From the NCBI GenBank assembly GCA_963921335.3, contig CAWUFC020000001.1, forward strand, positions 434,001 to 498,000: DNA of 64,000 nt. Reading direction: 5' to 3'. The notes under the pieces are model-generated. The model made no database searches and had not been told where the DNA came from. It worked only from the letters and a program-made list of their open reading frames with translations. The stretch is from CAWUFC02 sp963921335 (GTDB lineage Bacteria > Pseudomonadota > Gammaproteobacteria > Pseudomonadales > Halieaceae). Both the position numbers and the translations under genes were made by a program. This document shows, one piece after another, positions 26,547-36,065 of the stretch; positions within the stretch are counted from its first letter, which is position 1; each line of letters starts with the position of its first letter.

Positions 26547-27095
26547 TTACGCCTCTGTCCCGGAATCCCAAGAACCGTCGTGCGCTGCATTCCTCAGTTC
26601 ATGCAGATTGCCGGTAGCTTCAGACGGTCTGTCCAGTGTGCCGACATCGAGCACCGGTGACGCGTCGATATGCTCCGCATCCATCATGTGCGCCACGCGC
26701 TGCAACGCGGCAATGATCATGGTCTGTTCCCAATCCTGCAGGTCATTGAACTGCCTGGCGAACTGGTCCTGCAGGGGTGTAGGGGCATGCACAAGGACTT
26801 GATCGCCACGCTCGGTTAGGTGCACATGTACCTTGCGCTTGTCGACGGTTGATCGTTCGCGCCGAACCAGATCTCGTTTTTCCAGACGATCGAGAATATT
26901 AGTCACCGTCGCCTGGCTGAGGCTGACTTCTTTAGCCAACTGGCCGATAGCGCCCCCTTCGAGCTTGCGGCTCGCCAGCAGCAGTAGGATCTGCGGCGCG
27001 GCCAGCCCCGAGGTCTTGGACAAGCGCTTGGAGTGCAGATCCGTGGCCCGGACAACCCGGCGCAGGGAGGTCAGTACTTGTTCCAGTCGGTCCAC
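26547..27095 (-). CDS. MarR family regulator, EctR/CosR-like
   Basis: The 182-residue protein has a MarR winged helix with recognition helix SLSQATVTNILDRLEKRDLV and wing RERSTVDKRKVHVHLT. The N-terminal RRVVRATDLHSKRLSKTSGL and the C-terminal DWEQTMIIAALQRVAHMMDAEHIDASPVLDVG resemble EctR1/CosR, MarR regulators of ectoine and osmolyte-uptake genes; this sub-family call is from memory of those sequences and is inference. The tail after residue 150 is disordered-looking. It lies 39 bp downstream of the BCCT transporter gene and is probably cotranscribed with it, so it may sense osmotic state and control its own operon. Confidence 0.85.
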   Translation of the reverse strand: MDRLEQVLTSLRRVVRATDLHSKRLSKTSGLAAPQILLLLASRKLEGGAIGQLAKEVSLSQATVTNILDRLEKRDLVRRERSTVDKRKVHVHLTERGDQVLVHAPTPLQDQFARQFNDLQDWEQTMIIAALQRVAHMMDAEHIDASPVLDVGTLDRPSEATGNLHELRNAAHDGSWDSGTEA

Positions 27096-27134
27096 TTTCT
27101 ACTCCAGGGCAACAGTGACTCTTAAATCGCGAAT

Positions 27135-28757
27135 TTAGGGCCTTTCTCCACCCGGGGCAAGACTTTCAGGTTCCATGCCGGACGCTCTCGATGTCTTTGC
27201 GGATTCGCGGACGTTAGCACGCAAACCCTTGAACAGCCCCACACACACCAATAGCAACACCAGGGTGAATGGTATGCCGGCGGCCACGGTTCCCGCCTGC
27301 AGCGCCGCCAAGGCTTCGGGGCCGCCTCCATAGAGCAATGCGCCAGCCAGCAATCCTCCCATGGCGGCCCAGAATATCCGTTGCGGCACCGGTGCATTCT
27401 GCTTGCCGCCGGCAGTGATGCCATCGATAACCAGAGAGCCGCTATCAGCAGAAGTGATAAAGAACACCAGCACCAGCAAAACGCCAACCACCGTAGTAAC
27501 GCCACTGAAAGGCAGGCTCTCCAGCATCTGGAACGTGGCGAGACTCATTGAGCTCATACCGTTGGCCAGACCGCCGATACCATTTTGCGCCTGGAAAAGT
27601 CCGTTCATGCCGAACACACTCATCCAGATCATGGTCACCAGGGTGGGTACCAACAAAACCGCGATAATGAATTCGCGCACCGTGCGGCCTTTCGACACCC
27701 GGGCTATGAACATCCCCACAAAGGGCGACCAGCTCACCCACCAGGCCCAATAGAACACTGTCCAGTTTTGCATCCACTGCAAATCATCGTCCCGGCCCAT
27801 CCAGTTGCTCAGGGGCACGATCTGCTGCAGGTAATTACCCGCGGAGTCCAGCACCGCCGTAAATGCGTTGATATGTCCACCCGCCACAGCAATAAATAGC
27901 AGCAACAGTGCTGCCAGCACCATGTTGATGTTACTCAGAACTTTAACCCCACCATCCAGACCCCGCACCACCGACAGGACAGCGATAAACGTCACAAATA
28001 TAATTACCGACAGTTTGGTGTTGAGGGCATCTTCCACCCCGAACAACATACCCAGACCTGCATTGACCTGCGCTGCACCCAGCCCCAGGGAAGTTGCCAA
28101 GCCAAAAATTGTCGCCAGCACCGCAAAGGTATCGATGACGTGCCCCGGCCATCCCCAACAACGCTCACCCAGCAGGGGATAGAACGCAGACCGAAGGGTA
28201 AGTGGCAGCCGGCAATTGAAACTGAAAAATGCCAGGGCCAGGGCAATCACCGCATAAATCGCCCACGCATGAAAACCCCAGTGAAAGATCGTGGCCGCCA
28301 TGGCCAGATCGGCAGCCTGCGGGGTCAGTGGCTGCACAGCAAACGGTGTGCCACTGTTGCCGGCGAAGTAGGTCATCGGCTCGGCCACGCCCCAGAACAT
28401 CAAGCCAATCCCCATACCGGCGGCAAATAACATCGCAAACCAGCTGAGGCGACTGAGCTCGGGTTGTGCATCTGCGCCCCCCAACCGCACCTTGGCCACG
28501 GGCAACACAGCCAATAACAGGCAGAACAACAGAATCAGGTTGACCGAGATCATCGTGAAACTGTCAAAGGTGCTCAGGCACCAAGCTCGCATACCGGCGA
28601 GCATCTCGTTGGCCTGCTCAGGGAATTGCACAGTAGCCAGCACGAACAAAACTATCAGGCTGGCACCGACAAAAAACACCGGGTTGTGAATATCCATGCC
28701 CCAGAGCTCGATATTGTCATCGCCGACCGTGTAGTCAGATTGGTACTTGCTCGTCAT
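27135..28757 (-). CDS. BCCT family betaine/choline/carnitine transporter
   Basis: The 540-residue protein has twelve membrane helices and BCCT signatures: GMGIGLMFWGVAEPMTYF and the substrate/Trp-box region FYWAWWVSWSPFVGMFIARVSKGRTVREFI. Such carriers import glycine betaine, choline, DMSP or ectoine with Na+ or H+. The cytoplasmic tails are short, so osmosensing by a long C-terminal helix as in BetP is not obvious. The companion EctR/CosR-like regulator suggests a compatible-solute importer. A palindrome lies just upstream of the start. Confidence 0.93.
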   Translation of the reverse strand: MTSKYQSDYTVGDDNIELWGMDIHNPVFFVGASLIVLFVLATVQFPEQANEMLAGMRAWCLSTFDSFTMISVNLILLFCLLLAVLPVAKVRLGGADAQPELSRLSWFAMLFAAGMGIGLMFWGVAEPMTYFAGNSGTPFAVQPLTPQAADLAMAATIFHWGFHAWAIYAVIALALAFFSFNCRLPLTLRSAFYPLLGERCWGWPGHVIDTFAVLATIFGLATSLGLGAAQVNAGLGMLFGVEDALNTKLSVIIFVTFIAVLSVVRGLDGGVKVLSNINMVLAALLLLFIAVAGGHINAFTAVLDSAGNYLQQIVPLSNWMGRDDDLQWMQNWTVFYWAWWVSWSPFVGMFIARVSKGRTVREFIIAVLLVPTLVTMIWMSVFGMNGLFQAQNGIGGLANGMSSMSLATFQMLESLPFSGVTTVVGVLLVLVFFITSADSGSLVIDGITAGGKQNAPVPQRIFWAAMGGLLAGALLYGGGPEALAALQAGTVAAGIPFTLVLLLVCVGLFKGLRANVRESAKTSRASGMEPESLAPGGERP

Positions 28758-29055
28758 CTAAATCGCTGCTCCAGCGCACATTCAATAATTACTTAGAATA
28801 CTATGTAACATCCACACATTGCGTCCGTTGTTTCGTCCAATACTTCGACTTCTATTTATTGTGGTGAAGGCAATCAGAGTGACTTTGAGGTCGATCGCTT
28901 CTGTATTTCGCCGAATTTACGAGGAATTAGCTGTCTATTCAGTGGTTGCGCTTGAGACGGTGAGGTTAGGCAAGTTAACATAATTCATTGAACAATAAAT
29001 ATTTTTAGTCATAAAAACTATTCCAACAATACTATTTTAACCCTTGGGGAAGTCC
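28758..29055. other. Divergent intergenic region between BCCT transporter and TonB receptor
   Basis: About 298 AT-rich bases without a gene. It contains the palindrome at 28789-28808 near the BCCT start. On the plus side a poor promoter candidate is seen (TTGAAC at 28988 with a weak -10 about 18 bp on), and a GGGGA ribosome-binding site precedes the receptor ATG. Confidence 0.5.
28789..28808. promoter_or_regulatory. Putative MarR-type operator upstream of the BCCT gene
   Basis: Imperfect 20-bp palindrome TTACTTAG-AATA-CTATGTAA, with 7 of 8 positions matching between arms, centred about 41 bp upstream of the BCCT start codon, where it would overlap a promoter. The TTAG...CTA core resembles the EctR1 half-sites as I recall them. 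Binding by the adjacent regulator is inferred. Confidence 0.45.
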
Positions 29056-31470
29056 ATGTTTAAGAGAAAGGCCCTGTGCGGCGCCATTCTGGCTACTACT
29101 GCCATCAGTCAGGCAAATGCTCAATTGGAAGAAGTCATCGTTACCGCCACCAAGAGCGCTTCCAGCGTTCAGGATATTCCGGTCGCGGTGACCGCGCTCA
29201 ACGAAGATTCCATGAGCCAACTGGGTATCACCGATTTCAGCGATTACCTGGTGCAACTGCCGGGTATTACCGCTGGCGGTGGCGGTCCGGGCACCAACAC
29301 CATCTATATTCGCGGTGTTGCCAGCACCACGCCCAACCTGACCGCCTCCGGGGTGGCCGGCCTGGCACCCAACGTGGCCTTCTACTTGGACGAACAACCG
29401 CTCACCCAACCGGGGCGTAACCTGGACGTCTACGCCACAGACCTCAATCGAATTGAGGTACTGAAAGGCCCCCAGGGCACTCTGTTTGGCGCCAGCTCCC
29501 AGGCGGGCAACGTGCGCCTGATTACCAACAAACCCGATCCCACCGCATTTGGCGGCAAACTGAAGATGGGGACTGCCTACACCAAAGAAGGTGAACCCAG
29601 CTACAACGTGGAAGGCGTGGTCAATGTACCCATCACTGACAACTTTGCTCTGCGTGGTGTGGTGTACGTAGACAGCCAGGGTGGCTACATCGACAACGTG
29701 GCAGGCAGTGTCTCCGCCCGTCAAGGTGCGCGCTTCCAGCCCGGCGGTTTCCAGGGCGATGCCGATCTTTCCAACGTTAACTTCATCGAAGCCTCTAACG
29801 CCACCCGCACCGAGGACGACTTCAACGAAGCCACCTACGCGGGCGGACGCCTGGCTGGCCTGTGGGATATCAACGAAGACTGGAGCCTGCTGGTAGGTGT
29901 GGCCCAGCAGAATATCGATTCTGAGGGCGTGTTTTACCAGGACCCCGAACTCGGTGACCTCGAAATCTCACGCTACGAACAGGACACCCTGGAAGACGAG
30001 TTCGAGAACTACAACTGGACTCTGAACGGGCGGGTTGGGGCTCTCGACCTCTTGTACACCGGCGCCTACACCGATCGTGAAGCGACATCTCGGGTGGATT
30101 ACACCGACTACCTTTTCGTCGGCCAGTACCTGCCTTACTACATCTGCGACTATGCGGTGACCTACCCTGCCGACGCTCCCAGCGGCAACTGCCAGGCACC
30201 GAACCTGTTTGTAAAAAGTGCAGTCAACACCAAGGTGCAGACACACGAGTTTCGCCTAACCACCGACCAGAGTCGCGGCATACGCGCAATTGTCGGTGCG
30301 CTCTACAGTGACATGGAATTGCGTGAAGACAACCAGTTCACCTACCCGGGTTCCACCCAAGTGGTTGCGCCGAACGGCAACATCGGCTTCGGGCCGAATT
30401 TCTCTGCCCAACCTTCTTCCGCTGCCGATCCCACCCAGTGGGCGCCGGGCGTAATCTTCCGTAATGACGTCCTACGCGAAGACGAACAGCTCGGCGTATT
30501 CGGGGAACTTAATCTGGACCTCGGCGAGCGCTTCACCGTCACTCTCGGTGCACGCTGGTACGACATTGAAGTTGACCTCAAGGGCAGCGCGTCGGGTTCC
30601 TTTGGCAATATGGGCGCTACCGAGGACAACAACCCAGGCAACAACCTCGACCTGATCTTCGCCGAGGTCACCGCACAGACTGACGGTGTGATCGGCAAAA
30701 TCAGCCTGTCATGGACACCGAACGAAGACCAGCTCTATTACGTAACCTGGTCAGAGGGCCGCCGTCCCGGCTTCCTCAACCGACCGGGCGGCGCGACCTC
30801 AGCGGACGGCAGCTACACCGTCCCCTTCGCCTTCGATACCGACGAGGTGACCAACTACGAGTTTGGCTGGAAACTGGACCTGATCGACAACACCCTACGC
30901 TTCAATGGTGACATCTTTTTTGTCGACATCGTCGACATGCAGATCGGCGTCTTTGATACCAGCATCACCAACCTGTTCTTCTCCGACAATGCGGCAGATG
31001 CCGAGGTCAAGGGCATGGAAGGCGACCTGACCTGGATACCGAATTTTGCACCAGGCCTGACCCTCACTGGTGGCTTCTCCTACCTGGACACGGAAATTAC
31101 CGATAGTTTTGTGACCAACTTCGTGCGCGAAGGTGACGAGCTTGCCTTTGCCCCAGAATTCCAGGCCACCCTCAACGCACGCTACACCTGGGACATGTCT
31201 TCTGGCCGCGTTGCCCACGTGATGCCCTACGTGAGTTACTCCGACAAGGTCAATACGGACATTGTCGCAGCCAACAGCATCACCCTGGATAGCTGGGCCC
31301 TGTGGGGAATCACCGCGGGTATTGCCGATGACGCCTGGAACGCGGAACTGTATGTAGACAACCTGACCGACGAGCGTGCGGAGATCTCAGGCAACGCGAT
31401 CTTCAACCGTTCCAGGGTGACTGTAGCTCGCCCGCGCACAGCCGGCCTGCGTTTCACGTACAACTTCTAG
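29056..31470 (+). CDS. TonB-dependent outer-membrane receptor
   Basis: The 804-residue protein has a signal peptide (MFKRKALCGAILATTAISQANA), then a TonB-box-like QLEEVIVTATK, a plug domain (about 40-150, with IYIRGV and RIEVLKGPQGTLFG) and a 22-strand barrel ending in the aromatic residue of RFTYNF. This is the large family often seen in Halieaceae and sphingomonads; the substrate cannot be told from sequence. The ATG at 29056 has GGGGA upstream and is preferred to a TTG 12 bp earlier. A strong hairpin follows, then a sulfotransferase gene. Confidence 0.93.
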   Translation: MFKRKALCGAILATTAISQANAQLEEVIVTATKSASSVQDIPVAVTALNEDSMSQLGITDFSDYLVQLPGITAGGGGPGTNTIYIRGVASTTPNLTASGVAGLAPNVAFYLDEQPLTQPGRNLDVYATDLNRIEVLKGPQGTLFGASSQAGNVRLITNKPDPTAFGGKLKMGTAYTKEGEPSYNVEGVVNVPITDNFALRGVVYVDSQGGYIDNVAGSVSARQGARFQPGGFQGDADLSNVNFIEASNATRTEDDFNEATYAGGRLAGLWDINEDWSLLVGVAQQNIDSEGVFYQDPELGDLEISRYEQDTLEDEFENYNWTLNGRVGALDLLYTGAYTDREATSRVDYTDYLFVGQYLPYYICDYAVTYPADAPSGNCQAPNLFVKSAVNTKVQTHEFRLTTDQSRGIRAIVGALYSDMELREDNQFTYPGSTQVVAPNGNIGFGPNFSAQPSSAADPTQWAPGVIFRNDVLREDEQLGVFGELNLDLGERFTVTLGARWYDIEVDLKGSASGSFGNMGATEDNNPGNNLDLIFAEVTAQTDGVIGKISLSWTPNEDQLYYVTWSEGRRPGFLNRPGGATSADGSYTVPFAFDTDEVTNYEFGWKLDLIDNTLRFNGDIFFVDIVDMQIGVFDTSITNLFFSDNAADAEVKGMEGDLTWIPNFAPGLTLTGGFSYLDTEITDSFVTNFVREGDELAFAPEFQATLNARYTWDMSSGRVAHVMPYVSYSDKVNTDIVAANSITLDSWALWGITAGIADDAWNAELYVDNLTDERAEISGNAIFNRSRVTVARPRTAGLRFTYNF

Positions 31471-31491
31471 GGCAACTCTCGCCAAACCTCT

Positions 31492-31515
31492 GCCGGGGCA
31501 GTACACTGCCCCGGC
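31492..31515 (+). terminator. Strong hairpin between TonB receptor and sulfotransferase
   Basis: A perfect 11-bp inverted repeat (GCCGGGGCAGT with ACTGCCCCGGC) separated by 2 nt, beginning 22 bp after the receptor stop codon. It is followed by a pyrimidine-rich tail (CTGTCTCTCCTTTCC) rather than a pure T-run. It lies only 24 bp before the next start codon, so it may attenuate read-through. Confidence 0.6.
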
Positions 31516-31539
31516 CTGTCTCTCCTTTCCGGCGACTCA

Positions 31540-33549
31540 ATGACCTCATCTTCAATCGGGCCCGCTGCGGCCGATATCCAGAAATTAATCGCCGATGGCA
31601 AGTTCGCAGTGGCTCTGGAAGAGCTGCACCCACTGCTGGAGCAACAGCCCGAAGAGCCTGAAGCGCTGTACATGGCCTCAGTATGTTATCGCTATCTCGG
31701 TCAATTGGACCGCGCCCAGCGATGCCTGGATTCACTCAAAACCCTGTCGGGCGATCGGGGCCGGGTTTACCAGGAACAGGGCTATTTGTACTTGGCCAAA
31801 CAGCAGCCTCAGCAGGCGCTGGCAGCGCTGGCCAACGCCAGCCAACTCAACCCTGCGTTGATTAGCGCCTGGCAGGTGCAGGCACAAATTCTGCAAAAAC
31901 TCGGCAAGCCTGCCGAAGCCAGGCAAGCCGAAGCACAGGCAACGCGTCTGCAAGGACTACCCAAATCTCTGTTGGCAGTGATGGACCTGCGCGCCCAGGG
32001 GCGCCTGCTGAAAGCCGAGCAGCTATGCCGTAAGTTTCTCCAGGCCAACCCGCGTCATGTGGAAGGCATGCGCCTGCTGGCCGACATTGCGGTGCAGTTC
32101 GGTGAGCTGGACGACGCTCGCTTTCTGCTGGAGAGTGCTTCGGAGTTTGAGCCAGCCAATAACCAGGTGAAGATCGACCTGGTGGGAGTACTGCGCAAGC
32201 GTCAGCAGTTTAGCGATTCTCTATCATTGGCAGAAAAACTGCATAAAGGAGAGCCGGCAAATCCACAGTTCCTATCGCTGTTTGCTATTGAAACCATGCA
32301 GATGGGTGATTATGAAACAGCAATCCAGCTATTTGACGAGGTCCTGCAACAGCTTCCCGGCGATGCCATAACACTGACCTCGCGCGGGCATGCACTTAAA
32401 ACCTTCGGCGAGCAGGAAGAGGCCATAGCATGCTACCGCGCAGCGATTGAGGCCAACCCCTGGCATGGTGAGGCTTACTACTCGCTCTCCAACCTCAAGA
32501 CCTACCGTTTTTCCGAGCAGGAGATAGCCGACATGCTGGCCCTGCAAACCCGGGATGAGATCGGCCCCAACGACCAGGTGCATCTCAATTTCGCACTGGG
32601 CAAGGCATTCGAGGACCAACAGGATTACCAACGCTCGTTCCAGTACTACACACAGGGTAATCACATCAAGCGACAGCGGAGCGGGTACAGTGCAGAGAGC
32701 ATGTCGGATGAGTTACAGGCTCAGCACACTTTCTTTAGCAAAGAGATGCTGGACTCATGCCAGGGCGGCGGCTGCCAGTTGCCAGATCCTATCTTTATCG
32801 TGGGCTTGCCCCGCGCCGGCTCTACACTGCTGGAACAGGTTCTGTCATCACACAGCCAGGTTGAAGGCACCCTGGAACTACCGAATATTCCCTCCCTGGC
32901 GCAGAAACTAAGACGGCAAGGCCGCAAGGAAGACACTCTGCCTTACCCAGATCTGTTAGCAGAATTCAGCGCCGACCAACTGGAAGAAATGGGGCAGCAG
33001 TACATCGATGACACCCGCATCCACCGCGGCAACGCACCTTTTTTCATCGACAAGATGCCAAACAACTTTCGACACATCGGCCTGATCAGGCTGATACTGC
33101 CCAACGCCAAGATCATCGATGCCCGTCGGCACCCAATGGCCTGCTGTTTCAGCGGCTTTAAACAACTGTTCGCCGAGGGACAGGAATTCAGCTACGACCT
33201 CACTGACATCGGGCGTTACTACAATGACTACGTCAAGCTGATGGATCATTGGGACGCGGTGGCACCTGGCCGTGTTTTGCGGGTCTACTACGAGAACGTG
33301 GTGGCCGACCTGGAAAGCCAGGTGCGGCGCATTCTGGGCTACTGCGAGTTAGCTTTCGAAGAGACTTGTCTCAGTTACTACGACACCGACCGCGCCGTGC
33401 GCACGGCCAGTTCCGAGCAAGTGCGTCAGCCAATCTACAGCAGTGGCGTAGAGCAATGGACAAACTTCCACCCTTACCTAGAGAGCCTGGAGCTGGAGCT
33501 TGCCCCCAGCCTGGAGAACTACAACCCAGAGGAGCCTGCAACGGGATAA
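31540..33549 (+). CDS. TPR-sulfotransferase fusion protein
   Basis: The 669-residue protein has an N-terminal array of tetratricopeptide repeats (about residues 10-390) and a C-terminal sulfotransferase domain (about 415-650). The PAPS 5-phosphosulfate loop is PRAGSTLLEQ with P424-R425, and the 3-phosphate region is seen as DARRHPMACCFSGF. No signal peptide or membrane helix is evident. Family members sulfate unknown acceptors, possibly proteins or lipids. The gene follows a TonB receptor after a hairpin and is convergent with gyrB, 90 bp apart. Confidence 0.9.
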   Translation: MTSSSIGPAAADIQKLIADGKFAVALEELHPLLEQQPEEPEALYMASVCYRYLGQLDRAQRCLDSLKTLSGDRGRVYQEQGYLYLAKQQPQQALAALANASQLNPALISAWQVQAQILQKLGKPAEARQAEAQATRLQGLPKSLLAVMDLRAQGRLLKAEQLCRKFLQANPRHVEGMRLLADIAVQFGELDDARFLLESASEFEPANNQVKIDLVGVLRKRQQFSDSLSLAEKLHKGEPANPQFLSLFAIETMQMGDYETAIQLFDEVLQQLPGDAITLTSRGHALKTFGEQEEAIACYRAAIEANPWHGEAYYSLSNLKTYRFSEQEIADMLALQTRDEIGPNDQVHLNFALGKAFEDQQDYQRSFQYYTQGNHIKRQRSGYSAESMSDELQAQHTFFSKEMLDSCQGGGCQLPDPIFIVGLPRAGSTLLEQVLSSHSQVEGTLELPNIPSLAQKLRRQGRKEDTLPYPDLLAEFSADQLEEMGQQYIDDTRIHRGNAPFFIDKMPNNFRHIGLIRLILPNAKIIDARRHPMACCFSGFKQLFAEGQEFSYDLTDIGRYYNDYVKLMDHWDAVAPGRVLRVYYENVVADLESQVRRILGYCELAFEETCLSYYDTDRAVRTASSEQVRQPIYSSGVEQWTNFHPYLESLELELAPSLENYNPEEPATG

Positions 33550-33639
33550 AGCCCGTCAGCCGGTCGGCCTTTCAGCCCCCAGGCCCATCTTTGTTCCTCC
33601 CAGCCATGTTCAATGTCTGGGTAAACCGAACCGAAGCTG

Positions 33640-36057
33640 TCAGATGTCGAGATTCGCAACCGACAGGGCATTGTCTTCGATAAAGTCTCTGCGTGGCTCA
33701 ACCTGGTCGCCCATCAGCGTGGTGAAGATCTGGTCTGCGGCAATACCGTCCTCGATCGTCACCTGCAGTAAGCGCCTGCTTTCCGGATCCATCGTGGTCT
33801 CCCACAATTGGTCAGGGTTCATTTCACCAAGGCCTTTGTAGCGTTGAATCGAATAGCCCTTAGCCGCTTCTACCATCAACCATTCCAGGCCATCAGCAAA
33901 ACGCTGGGTGGGTAGCTGTTTCTCGCCACGCTGGAAGCAGCCGCCCTCTTCAATCAAGCCGTTGAGTTGTTCACCCAGTGCACGCAGGCTGCGATACTCC
34001 GATGAACCGAAGAACTCGTGGTGATACTCTGTTTCGCTGTCTACGCCGTGAGCCAGCACTTTGACCACCGGGAAGTAGATATTACGCTCCGCATCGCGGC
34101 GCACGACCACTTCGTACTCGGTGCCCTTTGGCGCAACCGGCTGTAACAGACCCTGAAGGGCCGCCGCCCAGTCAGTGACAGCGGCTTCATCGGCCAGTTG
34201 CTCGACACTCAGGGTGCTCAATTCCAACATCTGCCACAGCACTTCAGAGCGATACAGGCGGCTGAGACGATCCACCGTACTTTGCACCGCTCGGTATTCA
34301 TTCACCAGGCTCTGCAAAGCTTCGCCGGTAATGGGCGGAGCCTCGGCGTTAACATGAATCGCAGCGCCTTCCAGAGCGCCCTGCAGGAGGTATTCGTCCA
34401 AAGCCGCCTCATCCTTCAAGTACTGATGGCTTTTGCCCCGGGAGATCTTGTACAGCGGTGGCTGTGCGATATAGATGTGTCCGCGCTCCAGCAACTCACG
34501 CATCTGCCGGAAAAAGAACGTCAGCAGCAATGTGCGTATGTGAGACCCGTCAACATCCGCGTCGGTCATAATAATAATATTGTGATAGCGCAGCTTGTCG
34601 GGGTCGAACTCGTCAGTGCCGATGCCACACCCCAATGCGGTAACGATAGTGCCCACTTCGGCTGAAGCCAGCATTTTGTCGAAGCGAGCCTTCTCTACAT
34701 TCAGAATTTTGCCTTTCAGGGGCAGGATCGCCTGGTACTTGCGGTTGCGACCCTGCTTGGCCGAGCCACCCGCAGAATCACCCTCTACAAGGTAAATCTC
34801 AGACAGCGCCGGGTCTTTTTCCTGGCAGTCTGCAAGCTTGCCCGGCAGGCCGGCAATATCCAGCGCGCCCTTCCGGCGAGTCATTTCCCGGGCCTTCCGG
34901 GCGGCCTCTCGTGCGCGTGCTGCATCTAACATCTTGCCGACGACAGCCCTCGCCTCCTGAGGGTTCTCAATCAGGTAGTCAGAAAAGCGCGTATTCATAG
35001 CCTGCTCTACCGCGGGCTTCACTTCCGAGGACACCAGTTTGTCCTTGGTCTGAGAGGAGAACTTGGGATCAGGTACCTTGACCGAGATGATGGCCGTCAG
35101 ACCTTCCCGGGCATCATCGCCTGTGGTCGATACCTTAGCATTCTTACCCATGCCCTCTTTCTCGATGTAGCTATTGAGATTACGGGTCAAGGCAGCGCGG
35201 AACCCCGCCAGATGGGTACCACCGTCACGCTGGGGGATATTGTTGGTGTAACAAAATATGTTTTCCTGGAAGGAGTCATTCCACTGCAGCGCAACCTCAA
35301 CCCCAATACCGTCATCGGTTTGCAACTCAAAATGAAAGGCACGGTTGATCGGTTGCTTGTTGAGGTTCAGGTAATCGACAAAGGCACTTAATCCACCTTC
35401 GTAGCAATACTCCTCTTCTTTTGCACTGCGCTCGTCTTTGAGCAGGATTTTGACACCGGAATTCAAGAATGCCAACTCGCGCAGGCGCTTCGCCAGATAA
35501 TCAAAATGAAACTCAATATTGGTGAATGTTTCTGCGGATGGCTTAAAGCGAACCTCGGTACCCGTGGTATCGGTTTCACCGACAACCGCAAGCGGCGCAT
35601 CCGGCACCCCGTGACGGTAGGTTTGCTCGTGAACCTTGCCATCGCGTCGCACCGTCAGCAAAAGCTCCTCAGACAGCGCATTAACCACTGAAACGCCCAC
35701 ACCATGCAGCCCGCCGGACACTTTGTAGGTGTTGTCGTCGAACTTACCACCGGCGTGCAGGACCGTCATGATAACTTCTGCGGCAGAGACGCCCTCCTCA
35801 TGCACTTCGGTGGGTATTCCGCGGCCATCATCAGACACGGACACTGATTCATCCGGATGAATCACAATCGTTATCGTGTCGCAGTGCCCGGCCAGGGCCT
35901 CGTCAATCGAATTATCCACCAGCTCAAAGACCATATGATGCAGGCCGGTGCCGTCATCCGTATCACCGATGTACATCCCCGGCCGCTTGCGGACAGCGTC
36001 CAGGCCTTTCAGGACTTTAATACTGGATGAATCGTAATTTTGTTCTTCTTCGCTCAT
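33640..36057 (-). CDS. gyrB: DNA gyrase subunit B
   Basis: ATPase subunit of gyrase. The 805-residue protein has the GHKL ATP-binding site (ELVDNSIDEALAG, DDGRGIP, GLHGVGVSVVNALS), the transducer domain, and the TOPRIM motifs EGDSAGGSAKQGRNR and TDADVDGSHIRTLLLTFFFR, plus the roughly 165-residue insertion of Gram-negative GyrB before the C-terminal QRYKGLGEMNPDQLWETTMD. It lies 8 bp downstream of recF in the dnaA-dnaN-recF-gyrB run. Confidence 0.99.
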   Translation of the reverse strand: MSEEEQNYDSSSIKVLKGLDAVRKRPGMYIGDTDDGTGLHHMVFELVDNSIDEALAGHCDTITIVIHPDESVSVSDDGRGIPTEVHEEGVSAAEVIMTVLHAGGKFDDNTYKVSGGLHGVGVSVVNALSEELLLTVRRDGKVHEQTYRHGVPDAPLAVVGETDTTGTEVRFKPSAETFTNIEFHFDYLAKRLRELAFLNSGVKILLKDERSAKEEEYCYEGGLSAFVDYLNLNKQPINRAFHFELQTDDGIGVEVALQWNDSFQENIFCYTNNIPQRDGGTHLAGFRAALTRNLNSYIEKEGMGKNAKVSTTGDDAREGLTAIISVKVPDPKFSSQTKDKLVSSEVKPAVEQAMNTRFSDYLIENPQEARAVVGKMLDAARAREAARKAREMTRRKGALDIAGLPGKLADCQEKDPALSEIYLVEGDSAGGSAKQGRNRKYQAILPLKGKILNVEKARFDKMLASAEVGTIVTALGCGIGTDEFDPDKLRYHNIIIMTDADVDGSHIRTLLLTFFFRQMRELLERGHIYIAQPPLYKISRGKSHQYLKDEAALDEYLLQGALEGAAIHVNAEAPPITGEALQSLVNEYRAVQSTVDRLSRLYRSEVLWQMLELSTLSVEQLADEAAVTDWAAALQGLLQPVAPKGTEYEVVVRRDAERNIYFPVVKVLAHGVDSETEYHHEFFGSSEYRSLRALGEQLNGLIEEGGCFQRGEKQLPTQRFADGLEWLMVEAAKGYSIQRYKGLGEMNPDQLWETTMDPESRRLLQVTIEDGIAADQIFTTLMGDQVEPRRDFIEDNALSVANLDI

Positions 36058-36065
36058 AGAGTTCT

